Positions 7,101-13,525 of a DNA stretch of 13,812 nucleotides are shown piece by piece; position 1 is the stretch's first letter, and the number at the start of each line of letters is the position of its first letter. Both the position numbers and the translations under genes were made by a program. Origin of the DNA: Candidatus Aenigmatarchaeota archaeon (GTDB lineage Archaea; EX4484-52; GLR71); assembly GCA_023134675.1 (NCBI GenBank), contig JAGLUQ010000011.1, positions 1-13,812 on the forward strand. The letters are read 5' to 3'. The notes under the pieces were generated by a model. That model ran no database searches. It saw only the letters and a program-made list of their open reading frames with translations, and was not told where the DNA came from.

Positions 7101-7335
7101 TTGAATTGTAAGAAAATTCAACATTATCTTCTTCATGTGCCATATCAGGATAATCTAAAAGTTCTGTCAAGATGATTCTGTTAAATCTCAAATAGTTTTG
7201 CTTTTCTTTAAGTTCTCCATTAGAAAGTAATTCTAACCATTCTTCTGCCGCTTTCTTTTGTTTTGTGGTGATCGGTTCTTTATTTGTAAGCTTTTCAATT
7301 GTTTTTTTATTAAAAAGTTCGTTAATTTCAGCCAT
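4138..7335 (-). CDS. Type IIG restriction-modification enzyme (fused endonuclease, N6-adenine methyltransferase and specificity domain)
   Basis: A 1065-residue single-chain enzyme. Near the N-terminus, LLDYPD (about 60-64) followed by KIEVKG (about 86-90) fits a PD-(D/E)XK nuclease core with the E-V-K motif. A helical connector runs to VYYTPEYIT (about 399-407), which opens the methyltransferase part. AdoMet motif I is VDPACGSGAFL (about 451-461), IYGVDIN (about 536-542) fits motif II, and catalytic motif IV is NPPY (about 609-612), the form used for adenine N6 methylation. The remainder (about 720-1000) resembles a TaqI-C/target-recognition domain, with PNTWL, GKWLFRSREPKFFFEPHILV and NKIPIP, and the end is a charged helical tail. 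It would cut unmethylated foreign DNA and protect its own. No separate methylase or S subunit is adjacent. ATG 7335 is chosen over GTG 7344 because GTGGT lies 4-8 nt upstream. All motifs look intact. Recognition site cannot be predicted. Confidence 0.93.
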   Translation of the reverse strand: MAEINELFNKKTIEKLTNKEPITTKQKKAAEEWLELLSNGELKEKQNYLRFNRIILTELLDYPDMAHEEDNVEFSYNSNGKSILKIEVKGTDTKDLFAKQKRINPESPVEQLWRYMNLNATPYGIVTNYKQFILFKRSEGSRKFYLFDFESIRDNPQKLKEFIAIFSRKSLDSNFIEKLTHESEIEEREFTKEFYKLYHETRLMLIKEFKENGELSDTVNTPIHFAQLFLNRLMFIFFAEDTEKLPKRIFEKLVLKELKSESLSEYSKRISSAISEFFQMLNTGQKEPITVFAFNGGLFKQKIPERIYFKDKRDTDFFKEIYKQSKLKKEVDLGTYTNDILSPHKEKLNPIIRNLLVMASFDFNTEVNVNILGHIFEQSISDLEELKGMKDLRRKKEGVYYTPEYITDYICRNTIIPYLSKKDTTDVKELVTEYTDNISELEEKFKNIKIVDPACGSGAFLIKAVDILLEIFREIQNFKQISGAYTKDMKEALKSKKGQKSLIKSLESMEKSDESSNWIRKNWEEQKAKEIIERNIYGVDINEESVDITKLSLFLKMATKNRKLIDLSKNIKQGNSLIEDKEVDPKAFKWEKQFKDIFDKGGFDVVIGNPPYGAKLTEEEIKYLNTEYQVGEGNFDSYIYFISLHKKLLMKNGNMGYITPNTWLNLSSYSLLRKQLLENCSIKTIINLLKVFDDGMVDCSIEIFTNSKTNKDTLIKRFEQVVAPKIKLNYFIKDKYSDKYFINLKECMSPPNYVINYLKNPKYQFILSKVEKNENKLGDITESSRGASFYGVGAGNPIQTKEMVENKIYSSHHKKSNTYYPAINCGDISPYLTKWKREYISYGKWLFRSREPKFFFEPHILVQRFRKGMKRQIIATYQDEQIINNDGLSNFVVKNKNNNLKYILSLLNSKLVDFWFQQYYKDTNVRPTDLNKIPIPKIHSSDQTPFIKKADIMLDLNKQFYEKKQKFLTRLKDNLRLEKITQKLDEFYTLDFKDVLKELKKQKINLSYKEQEILEDYFIERRTELIDLKEKIDKTDKDIDKMVYDLYGLTDDEIKIVENTVVKKT

Positions 7336-7366
7336 AAATACCACAATAGATTAATAAAATACGATT

Positions 7367-7374
7367 AATTATAC
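7367..7374 (-). promoter_or_regulatory. Tentative TATA box for the type IIG gene
   Basis: GTATAATT on the minus strand about 36 bp before ATG 7335; a TSS near 7345 would leave a short leader containing the GTGGT ribosome-binding motif (7339-7343). An alternative ATTTTATTAA at 7351-7360 is rather close. Confidence 0.35.
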
Positions 7375-7405
7375 TTTGATAGGTATGTTTATATTTGTTT
7401 GATAT

Positions 7406-7552
7406 TTATTTCTTTGTTTTGTAACCAACATAATCCAATATTGGTTCATATACTTCTGCCTTTTTGCTGTTAAAAACATCCAAGGAATTAACTTTTGAGA
7501 TATCAATTCTTGCATAAGAAGATATAATATAGATAGGATTTATAGAATGTTT
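7406..7552 (-). pseudogene. Orphan coding remnant without a start codon
   Basis: Between the type IIG gene and the membrane pair, one minus-strand frame reads through 48 codons bounded by stops and ends SKKAEVYEPILDYVGYKTKK followed by TAA at 7406-7408. The codon pattern (many G-starting codons such as GAT, GTT, GCA, GAA) is protein-like, yet there is no ATG or GTG in the frame. It looks like the 3' end of a gene whose body has been lost, probably when the neighbouring genes were brought together. I do not recognise the parent family. A chance open frame is possible in such AT-rich DNA, hence the moderate confidence. Confidence 0.4.
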
Positions 7553-7575
7553 TTATAGTAGTATTATATAGTAAT

Positions 7576-8313
7576 TTAATGAGAACACCTAACAATTAAT
7601 TCTTTTATTTCTCTGGGTTCTAAATCAAATTTAACAGCTAAAATAGAAGCATTTTTGAAAAAGTTATGCCTGTATTCAATCTCTTCTTGATCAATAAAAA
7701 TTTTGAGTTCATTACAATCCTTAAAATCCCACTTAATTTGAGAATTATTACTTTGATTATAAATAAAGATATAATTATTTATAGGAATATTAAATCGGTT
7801 TTTGATGGTTATACCCTCCTCTTCATATAATACACCATCGGAATAATCTATTTTCTGACTTAAGTTAAAATAAATATCTACCAAATCTCCTTTTTTCACG
7901 GATTTTACATATTTTAGAGTCACAGAACACTCAGGCACTTTAGATTGAAACGTTTTTGCTGAAATTTTTATTTTATCACCTTTATCTTCCCAATCCGCAC
8001 AATTATCATCATAAGGTGATTTTTCAATCACATTATTATATCCAAAGGGCTTAGATATCTCTTGTACTGAATTTAAACCAAAATTATAAAACGGTGGCTT
8101 TATTTTGTAAAGCCTATCCAAGTACATCATATAAGTCATTTCTTCATTTGAAAATTCATAATGTGGTATTGGTTGATACAACTCAACATAAGAGTCTGTT
8201 GTAGAACTAAAACTAAGTATAGGATTCGATAAGAAGACTGTAAATAAAGATACGAAACTTCCAACTATTAGTCCAGTTATTAGTCCAAATATAAACTTTT
8301 TCCTAGATTTCAT
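7576..8313 (-). CDS. Single-pass membrane protein with outward-facing domain, partner of the membrane HEPN protein
   Basis: A 245-residue protein from ATG 8313: a basic start (MKSRKKF) is followed by one hydrophobic helix (about residues 8-29), then a mostly beta-type soluble domain. By the positive-inside rule this domain faces outward. It holds four cysteines (DDNCADW, PECSVTL, KDCNELK and IVRCSH), enough for two disulfides, which is consistent with an extracytoplasmic location. I do not recognise the fold. An ATG at 8334 overlaps the upstream gene by 11 bp, but I prefer 8313 because a clean GAGGT (8321-8325) lies 7 nt before it and the resulting N-terminus is a normal signal anchor. The gene directly follows the HEPN gene and is clearly co-transcribed with it. 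Confidence 0.75.
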   Translation of the reverse strand: MKSRKKFIFGLITGLIVGSFVSLFTVFLSNPILSFSSTTDSYVELYQPIPHYEFSNEEMTYMMYLDRLYKIKPPFYNFGLNSVQEISKPFGYNNVIEKSPYDDNCADWEDKGDKIKISAKTFQSKVPECSVTLKYVKSVKKGDLVDIYFNLSQKIDYSDGVLYEEEGITIKNRFNIPINNYIFIYNQSNNSQIKWDFKDCNELKIFIDQEEIEYRHNFFKNASILAVKFDLEPREIKELIVRCSH

Positions 8314-8320
8314 CCATGAT

Positions 8321-8325
8321 ACCTC
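8321..8325 (-). promoter_or_regulatory. Ribosome binding site that decides the start at 8313
   Basis: GAGGT on the minus strand, 7 nt before ATG 8313 and overlapping the stop region of the upstream gene (TGA at 8324-8326). No comparable motif precedes the ATG at 8334. Confidence 0.6.
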
Positions 8326-9103
8326 AATAGTCATTATTTATGTTCTTTTGTTTTAGTTGCATACTTTTCAATCTATTATATAAAATCCAATTTAAAAGAA
8401 AAATAATGTTTTCTGAAAATTTAATGGCGATTTTTAAATCACTTCTAGATAAATAGATCCCATGAACTACATTATTTCTTAACAAAAGAAATGTATTTAT
8501 TGCTGCATAAAGTTTCTCATTTATTATTTTATTTTGAAATAAAAATCTATTTATATAGTGCATATTTCTTGGTAAATACTCAACTTGTATGTCATTTAAT
8601 TTAAATAACTCATTCAATATTTTTTCAATTTTAATAGAGTTCTTTAAAAATTTCACATTAAAATCATCAATATTATATTCATTTTTTATATTATATTTAA
8701 TTTCATCAATTTTTTTCTTTGGAATTTTATTGATTTCTTTTTTTAATAAAGTATGTTTAGTCCTTAATTCATCGCCATTTATAATTTTTGTAGAGATTTG
8801 AACGGACTGATTTTGGTTTATAGAATTAATAACTGTATTTTGTAGAATTGAAAGTTTATTGTCTACACTTTCTCTGAATTCATCAAAATCTTTTTTTAAT
8901 TTTATGATGTTGAGAATTTGAATTTCTTTGACTAGTGGTAAGAATGCCAATACGATTAAAAGTGCCAAAAAAAGATAACTTGTAACATCTGTCTTTATTT
9001 GAAAAAGATCAATCTGATATGAAATAAAGACTGATAATATAACAAAAAATAAAATCACGCCATAAACCTGCTTTATGGTCTCTTTAAGCCCCTTATCCAC
9101 CAT
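8324..9103 (-). CDS. Membrane-anchored HEPN-like protein (two TM helices, coiled coil, RX4H motif)
   Basis: A 259-residue protein. Two hydrophobic helices at about residues 13-29 and 42-57 anchor it, with both termini expected in the cytoplasm. A charged heptad-like stretch (about 64-95, KLKKDFDEFRESVDNKLSIL) looks like a coiled coil. The C-terminal third is helical and contains LLLRNNVVHGIYLS (about 206-219): R209-NNVV-H214 is an exact RX4H motif of the kind that forms the active site of HEPN ribonucleases, in a context (LRNxxVHG) also seen in DUF4145-like and related HEPN domains. HEPN effectors usually act in anti-phage or stress responses by cutting RNA. The placement of an RNase-like domain under the membrane next to an exported partner suggests a surface-sensing or abortive-infection role (inference). 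ATG 9103 is supported by a TATA box about 26 bp upstream. Confidence 0.75.
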   Translation of the reverse strand: MVDKGLKETIKQVYGVILFFVILSVFISYQIDLFQIKTDVTSYLFLALLIVLAFLPLVKEIQILNIIKLKKDFDEFRESVDNKLSILQNTVINSINQNQSVQISTKIINGDELRTKHTLLKKEINKIPKKKIDEIKYNIKNEYNIDDFNVKFLKNSIKIEKILNELFKLNDIQVEYLPRNMHYINRFLFQNKIINEKLYAAINTFLLLRNNVVHGIYLSRSDLKIAIKFSENIIFLLNWILYNRLKSMQLKQKNINNDY

Positions 9104-9123
9104 ACGTATCCCTTTAACATAAA

Positions 9124-9135
9124 CTTATTTAAATA
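9124..9135 (-). promoter_or_regulatory. Putative TATA box for the membrane HEPN operon
   Basis: TATTTAAATAAG on the minus strand, centred about 26 bp before ATG 9103, again implying a leaderless or near-leaderless transcript. The 177-bp gap 9104-9280 holds this promoter and the divergent RuBisCO promoter, with nothing else evident. Confidence 0.5.
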
Positions 9136-9235
9136 TGTATCAAACACCACCTGTTCTGAAAACTGCTACTGATAACCGAGTCTATAGCACTTAACTTATA
9201 ACAAAGGCAATAGAAACACATCCTCATCACCACAA

Positions 9236-9245
9236 ACATATAAAC
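9236..9245 (+). promoter_or_regulatory. Putative RuBisCO promoter TATA box
   Basis: ACATATAAAC; a TSS around 9265 would leave a leader of about 15 nt carrying AGGTG (9268-9272), a Shine-Dalgarno motif 8 nt before ATG 9281. Confidence 0.5.
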
Positions 9246-9280
9246 ACCCCGCTGACTAAATAAAGATAGGTGCAATCCTC

Positions 9281-10498
9281 ATGCTAAACTATACGAACTT
9301 AAAACACAGGCCAACAGACAAAGAACTTGTCTGCGAATTCTATGTTGAACCAAACAGAGTAACAATGGAAAAGGCATGCGAACAGGTGGCAGCAGAATCA
9401 TCAATAGGTACATGGACAACTATCTCGACGATGAACCCGAGAGCTGCTGAAAAACTAAGGCCTACTGTGTTTTCTATCAAAGGCAATACTGTAAAGATTG
9501 CATACCCGCAAGACCTATTCGAGGCAGGCAATATGCCTGAGATTTTATCTTCTATTGCCGGCAACATATTCGGGATGAAGACTGTCAAAAACCTGAGACT
9601 GAATGATATCATATTTCCGAAACAGATTGTAAAGTCTTTCAAAGGGCCGAGGTTTGGAAAAGAGGGAGTCCGAAAACTTACAAAAGTAAAGGAAAGGCCG
9701 TTCTGCGGGACTATTGTCAAGCCTAAAGTAGGGCTTAACCCGGCCGAGCATGCGAAAGTAGCATACGAGGCATGGGCAGGAGGACTTGATGTTGTCAAAG
9801 ATGATGAGAACCTGTCCTCTATGACTTTCAACAAGTTTGAGACAAGGATAGCTAAGACACTGGATGCAAGAGACAAGGCGCAGACTGAGACAGGAGAGAA
9901 GAAGATCTATATGCCGAACATCACGGCAGAGACTATGAAGATGCTGGACCGCGCAGATTATGTCAAGTCGTTGGGCGGGGAGTACATCATGGTGGATATC
10001 CTGACCTGCGGATGGGCAGGCTTACAGACTGTAAGAGATGCAAACCTAAACATGTTCATACATGCGCACAGGGCAGGGCATGCGGCGTTCACAAGGAACC
10101 CGAAGCACGGCATCAGCATGAAGACTATAGGCAGGGTGGCAAGAGTGATAGGAGTTGATCAGCTGCATATAGGTACTGCTGTCGGGAAGATGGAAGGATC
10201 GGCTGAAGATGTCATAAGTTCACAGAAAGGGCTTGAGGAAGATATGTTCGGTATCAAGCCAGTCCTTAGTGTCGCATCAGGAGGGCTTCACCCGGGACAT
10301 ACACCTGATCTTGTGAAGATATTAGGCAAGGACATTGTCGCGCAGTACGGCGGCGGGTGCCACGGGCATCCGGAAGGTACGAGAGCCGGGGCTACAGCTA
10401 TAAGGCAATCTATTGAGGCTGCGACTAAAGGGATATCTCTTAAAGAATATGCTAAATCAAAACGGGAACTTGCTCTTGCTTTGAAGAAGTGGGGGTAA
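9281..10498 (+). CDS. rbcL: Ribulose-1,5-bisphosphate carboxylase/oxygenase large subunit, archaeal form III
   Basis: A 405-residue enzyme that fixes CO2 onto RuBP to give two 3-phosphoglycerates; in archaea with form III it consumes RuBP made from nucleotides. Catalytic elements are all present: AAESSIGTWT (37-46), GNIFGM (94-99), TIVKPKVG with K147 and K149, the carbamylation and metal site K173-DDE (GGLDVVKDDENLS), HAHRAGH with H263 and R264, LHIGTAVGKMEG with H296 and loop-6 K303, SVASGGLHPGH (S333) and the phosphate site YGGGCHGHPEGT (356-367). It is slightly shorter than the roughly 420-445 residues usual for archaeal form III, mainly at the N-terminus, and lacks any sign of the extra insertion of form II/III enzymes. 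AGGTG 8 nt upstream supports the start. The gene is clearly more GC-rich than the block to its left. The linked AMP phosphorylase start at the right edge supports an AMP-pathway role. Confidence 0.97.
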   Translation: MLNYTNLKHRPTDKELVCEFYVEPNRVTMEKACEQVAAESSIGTWTTISTMNPRAAEKLRPTVFSIKGNTVKIAYPQDLFEAGNMPEILSSIAGNIFGMKTVKNLRLNDIIFPKQIVKSFKGPRFGKEGVRKLTKVKERPFCGTIVKPKVGLNPAEHAKVAYEAWAGGLDVVKDDENLSSMTFNKFETRIAKTLDARDKAQTETGEKKIYMPNITAETMKMLDRADYVKSLGGEYIMVDILTCGWAGLQTVRDANLNMFIHAHRAGHAAFTRNPKHGISMKTIGRVARVIGVDQLHIGTAVGKMEGSAEDVISSQKGLEEDMFGIKPVLSVASGGLHPGHTPDLVKILGKDIVAQYGGGCHGHPEGTRAGATAIRQSIEAATKGISLKEYAKSKRELALALKKWG

Positions 10499-11342
10499 TT
10501 CCTTTTACAATCCCCATATATCTGTTGATATGGTCCAGATGACCTTTTAAGAAGTTAGCGTTTGTTATGTATCTGTAGATTCGCTTCTGATTACTTTCAG
10601 ATATAGGGATATCAAGAAGTTCCATATATTTCATGAGCACGCCCGATGCAAGAAGAAGATCTGCTTCTTCCGTTCCTTTTTGTTCTATAAGAAGACGTAA
10701 TGAATATTTTGAATTATTGCTATAATCAATCCTACAAAGAATATCATTTGCATTATACTCTGTATTTGAACATATTTTTATCTCAACAGGATTATCAGTA
10801 TCCAAATCATTCAGCCCTTCATCAAGAGAGAACAATTGATCAGTAAAAGAATCAACATCTGATTTTATATGACCAAATATATCCTGGCATTCCTTTTTCA
10901 TGCTATCTCGGTATGTATTGATCATCATTTTCAAAATGTCTAAATCCTTTGTTTTTCCGGACCTGAAATCAATTGAATGTTTAGCAAAAGCATTATGAAA
11001 GTATTTGAAGGCAGTCTTTTCAGACAAAGAATCATTTGTATTCAGATAGGATAGGAATGATTCAAATTCATCGAAATATTCAGGAATATTTTTTCTATAG
11101 CTTTTAAGATTAATTGAAATCTCTTTTTTATTTTTTGATTTAGAAGAACTGTTATTAAGATTATGTAATATATTATTATTATTTCTTGTTAAAAATAGTG
11201 GTATCCCTCTGTCAGTATAAATGCTACCGACATTAACAGTGCTTTTTTTTGTATTGTAATGCTCTAAAAAAGATAAAACATATATATTTCTGATTACAGT
11301 GATAAGGCCACCCATATTCAATTCGCTTTCTGAGATTGACAT
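10452..11342 (-). CDS. Hypothetical protein, convergent with and overlapping the RuBisCO gene
   Basis: From ATG 11342 the product is 296 residues (MSISESELNMGGLITVIRNI...). It has an N-terminal segment of alternating hydrophobic character, a low-complexity linker rich in N, S and K (TRNNNNILHNLNNSSSKSKN), then a long helical acidic region with FDEFESFLSYLNTNDSLSEK and the C-terminal LLASGVLMKYMELLD. No signal peptide or TM helix. I do not recognise it. The frame is open further upstream (to 11525) and includes CKYCIPVFD just before the chosen ATG; a GTG at 11417 could give a longer protein whose N-terminus weakly resembles a longin/roadblock-like layout, but the TATA box at 11388-11397 argues for the shorter form. 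Its last 47 bp overlap the 3' end of the RuBisCO gene on the other strand. Confidence 0.68.
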   Translation of the reverse strand: MSISESELNMGGLITVIRNIYVLSFLEHYNTKKSTVNVGSIYTDRGIPLFLTRNNNNILHNLNNSSSKSKNKKEISINLKSYRKNIPEYFDEFESFLSYLNTNDSLSEKTAFKYFHNAFAKHSIDFRSGKTKDLDILKMMINTYRDSMKKECQDIFGHIKSDVDSFTDQLFSLDEGLNDLDTDNPVEIKICSNTEYNANDILCRIDYSNNSKYSLRLLIEQKGTEEADLLLASGVLMKYMELLDIPISESNQKRIYRYITNANFLKGHLDHINRYMGIVKGITPTSSKQEQVPVLI

Positions 11343-11387
11343 ATCAAAAACCGGAATACAATACTTACAATTAATCAAGATTCTGAA

Positions 11388-11397
11388 CTTTATAAAC
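11388..11397 (-). promoter_or_regulatory. Putative TATA box for the convergent hypothetical gene
   Basis: GTTTATAAAG on the minus strand; predicted TSS near 11367 leaves a leader of about 25 nt before ATG 11342. The core is nearly symmetrical (CTTTATAAAC on the other strand) but is about 70 bp from the trkA start, too far for a short-leader trkA promoter. Confidence 0.45.
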
Positions 11398-11464
11398 TTT
11401 TTTTGCCACCGCAACACAAAAACAATAAATACACCAACACACAAATAAAAAACAGGATGATAAC

Positions 11465-12124
11465 ATGAGAATAATTGTGATTGGCGGCGGGAAGATAGGA
11501 GAGCACCTGACAAAAGTGCTGTCAAAGAAAAAACACAGCATAACGCTTATAGAAAATGAGAAAGAGCTGTCAAATGAACTTGCTTCAAACCTTGATGCGC
11601 TTGTCATAAACCAGGATGGAACGACAATGTCAATCCTCAAGGAAGGCGGCATAGAGGAGTGCGACGCAGTTATCAGCGTGACAGGAGATGACAAGACAAA
11701 TCTTATGGTGTCTGAGATAGCGAAAGGTATAGGCGTCCCTAAGATAATAGCAAGGATCAACAACCCGGGAAATGAAGATCTTTTCGTGAAACTTGGGATA
11801 TCGCAGGTGGTGCCTGTGACACAGAATGCTGTCAATGCTATCGAAAACTCGCTCATTGAAGGAAATATCAGGATAATATCAAAGATAGGTGACGGCAAGG
11901 CTGCCATATTTGAAGTTGTTGTCCAGAGCGGAAGCGAACTTGAGAACCATAAAGGAAATGAGGTCTACGGCGGCATGATATCTGCCATATACAGGAACGG
12001 GGCTGTCACCATACCTGACAGGAACATGAAAGTAGAGGCAGGGGATGTCCTTATCATTGTGAGCGAAGACACGCACATGAAAAAGATAATAGACATGGTC
12101 GGAACAAAGAAGTTGAAAAGTTGA
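11465..12124 (+). CDS. trkA: TrkA-type potassium uptake regulatory protein (RCK N and C domains)
   Basis: A 219-residue cytoplasmic protein that gates the Trk K+ channel by binding nucleotide. The N-terminal Rossmann domain opens with RIIVIGGGKIGEHLTKVL (GGGKIG at 7-12), the acidic residue after the second strand is in LIENEKELS (about 28-36), and DAVISVTGDDKTNL and ARINNPGNEDLF follow as in RCK_N domains. Residues about 137-219 form the RCK_C (TrkA_C) domain ending VEAGDVLIIVSEDTHMKKI. Length is right for single-unit TrkA proteins of archaea (about 215-220), which assemble as rings under TrkH. GGATGA (11455-11460) precedes the ATG by 4 nt and serves as ribosome binding site. TrkH follows after a 4-nt gap, forming a classic operon. 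Confidence 0.95.
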   Translation: MRIIVIGGGKIGEHLTKVLSKKKHSITLIENEKELSNELASNLDALVINQDGTTMSILKEGGIEECDAVISVTGDDKTNLMVSEIAKGIGVPKIIARINNPGNEDLFVKLGISQVVPVTQNAVNAIENSLIEGNIRIISKIGDGKAAIFEVVVQSGSELENHKGNEVYGGMISAIYRNGAVTIPDRNMKVEAGDVLIIVSEDTHMKKIIDMVGTKKLKS

Positions 12125-12128
12125 TACG

Positions 12129-13505
12129 ATGAAAAGCGTCATGGCATACATGGGTCTTCTGCTTGAGATATTTTCAATATTTCTTATACTGCCTATAATT
12201 GTGTCATACATATATGGCGAGCCTGCCACACCATTTTTTGCCGCGTTCACGATTGCTATATTCATGGGAATCTTCCTTGAGAAATATTTCCAGAGAGAAA
12301 CGCTTGACCTCTCAAGAGGTCTTGTGCTTACAGCTCTTACATTCATCATGTTCTCTATCCTGGGAGCCATACCTTTCATGCTGATGGAAGACGGATCTTC
12401 AATGCATCCTATTGACGCTGTCTTTGAAAGCGTATCAGGGTTTACTACGACAGGACTTACTGTTTTCTCTGATGTGGAGACGCTGCCAAAAAGTATACTT
12501 TTCTGGAGAAGCGAGACGCAGTGGATAGGAGGCATGGGGATAATCATACTTTTCCTCTCAATCCTGAGCGGGCTCAAGACATCATCCCTTGCGCTATACA
12601 GTGCGCAGGGATACAGCGAAAGGATAGAGCCGACAATAAAGGAAACAACCCAGAAGATGGTAAAGATATACGGCACATACTCAATTCTCGGGTTTTCTGC
12701 CCTTTACCTGAGCGGGCTTCCTGTCTTTGAGGCGATCACAACTATGTTCAGCGCCATATCTACAGGAGGATTCACTGTGGTGAACGTGTTTTATACAAGC
12801 AGCTGGACGCTTGCTGTCGTATCCATCCTCATGATACTGGGTTCCATTAACTTCATAATACATGACAAGATATTCAAGAAAAAATTTGATATGGTCCGGA
12901 ACAATGTTGAGATACGGTCGTTTTTTATCACACTTGCTATTTTCATACTGGTGGCATACACGACGACAAGGTCGCTTGAGATATCTGTGTTCCAGATGAT
13001 ATCTGCCATGACTGCTACAGGCTTTAGCATAACCAATGTCAGCATGCTTGCACCTGTCCTGATATTCATAACAATTATTGCTATGGTAGTGGGAAGTTCT
13101 TCAGGGTCTACTGCAGGAGGGATAAAGCAGCTGAGAATAATACTTGCGCTCAAGTCTGTTGCGTGGGCTATCAAGAAGACAACGCTGCCCAAAGATGCTG
13201 TTATACCTCTCAAGCTGAACGGTGAGCAAGTCAAAGATGATATAGCCAGGATAACGCAGGTGTTTATATTCACATATCTGGCAATTCTTGGGCTGGGTGC
13301 GCTTAGCCTGATGTTTTACGGGTACACGCCAATTGCATCAATATTTCAGGTCGCCTCCGCCATGGGCACTGTCGGGATGTCAGTGATAAATGTAGGCGCC
13401 TCGGAGGCCGGTGTCAAGGCAATCCTTATGGTATGCATGTTTCTTGGCAGGCTTGAGATATTCCCGATATTTGTAATTATAGAAAAGATGATAATTAGAA
13501 GATGA
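12129..13505 (+). CDS. trkH: TrkH-type potassium channel/transporter subunit
   Basis: A 458-residue polytopic membrane protein made of four M1-P-M2 repeats. The four selectivity-filter loops can be read in order: SGFTTTGLT (103-111), STGGFT (211-216), TATGFS (295-300) and AMGTVGM (411-417). The glycine-rich GSSSGSTAGGIKQLRI (322-337) corresponds to the intramembrane gating loop and is the best-conserved signature of TrkH. Length matches the family (about 450-490). It begins 4 nt after the trkA stop and its own stop overlaps the first possible ATG of the AMP phosphorylase gene (ATGA at 13502-13505). It takes up K+ at the cytoplasmic membrane under control of TrkA. No key residue is missing. 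Confidence 0.95.
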   Translation: MKSVMAYMGLLLEIFSIFLILPIIVSYIYGEPATPFFAAFTIAIFMGIFLEKYFQRETLDLSRGLVLTALTFIMFSILGAIPFMLMEDGSSMHPIDAVFESVSGFTTTGLTVFSDVETLPKSILFWRSETQWIGGMGIIILFLSILSGLKTSSLALYSAQGYSERIEPTIKETTQKMVKIYGTYSILGFSALYLSGLPVFEAITTMFSAISTGGFTVVNVFYTSSWTLAVVSILMILGSINFIIHDKIFKKKFDMVRNNVEIRSFFITLAIFILVAYTTTRSLEISVFQMISAMTATGFSITNVSMLAPVLIFITIIAMVVGSSSGSTAGGIKQLRIILALKSVAWAIKKTTLPKDAVIPLKLNGEQVKDDIARITQVFIFTYLAILGLGALSLMFYGYTPIASIFQVASAMGTVGMSVINVGASEAGVKAILMVCMFLGRLEIFPIFVIIEKMIIRR

Positions 13506-13525
13506 AAGACTTAGATGTGATTAAT

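Noticed and set aside
8314..8334. Start of the exported partner at ATG 8334, giving an 11-bp overlap
   Set aside because: No ribosome binding motif precedes it, while GAGGT stands 7 nt before ATG 8313 and gives a standard signal-anchor N-terminus. Not fully excluded.
9340..9876. Long antisense open frame inside the RuBisCO gene
   Set aside because: RuBisCO coding is certain on the other strand; the antisense frame has no start signals and a composition typical of a coding shadow. The same applies to long minus-strand frames inside trkA and trkH.
11343..11525. N-terminal extension of the hypothetical gene to 11525
   Set aside because: It would run into the 5' end of trkA and across the trkA ribosome binding site, and a TATA box at 11388-11397 fits the ATG at 11342 better.
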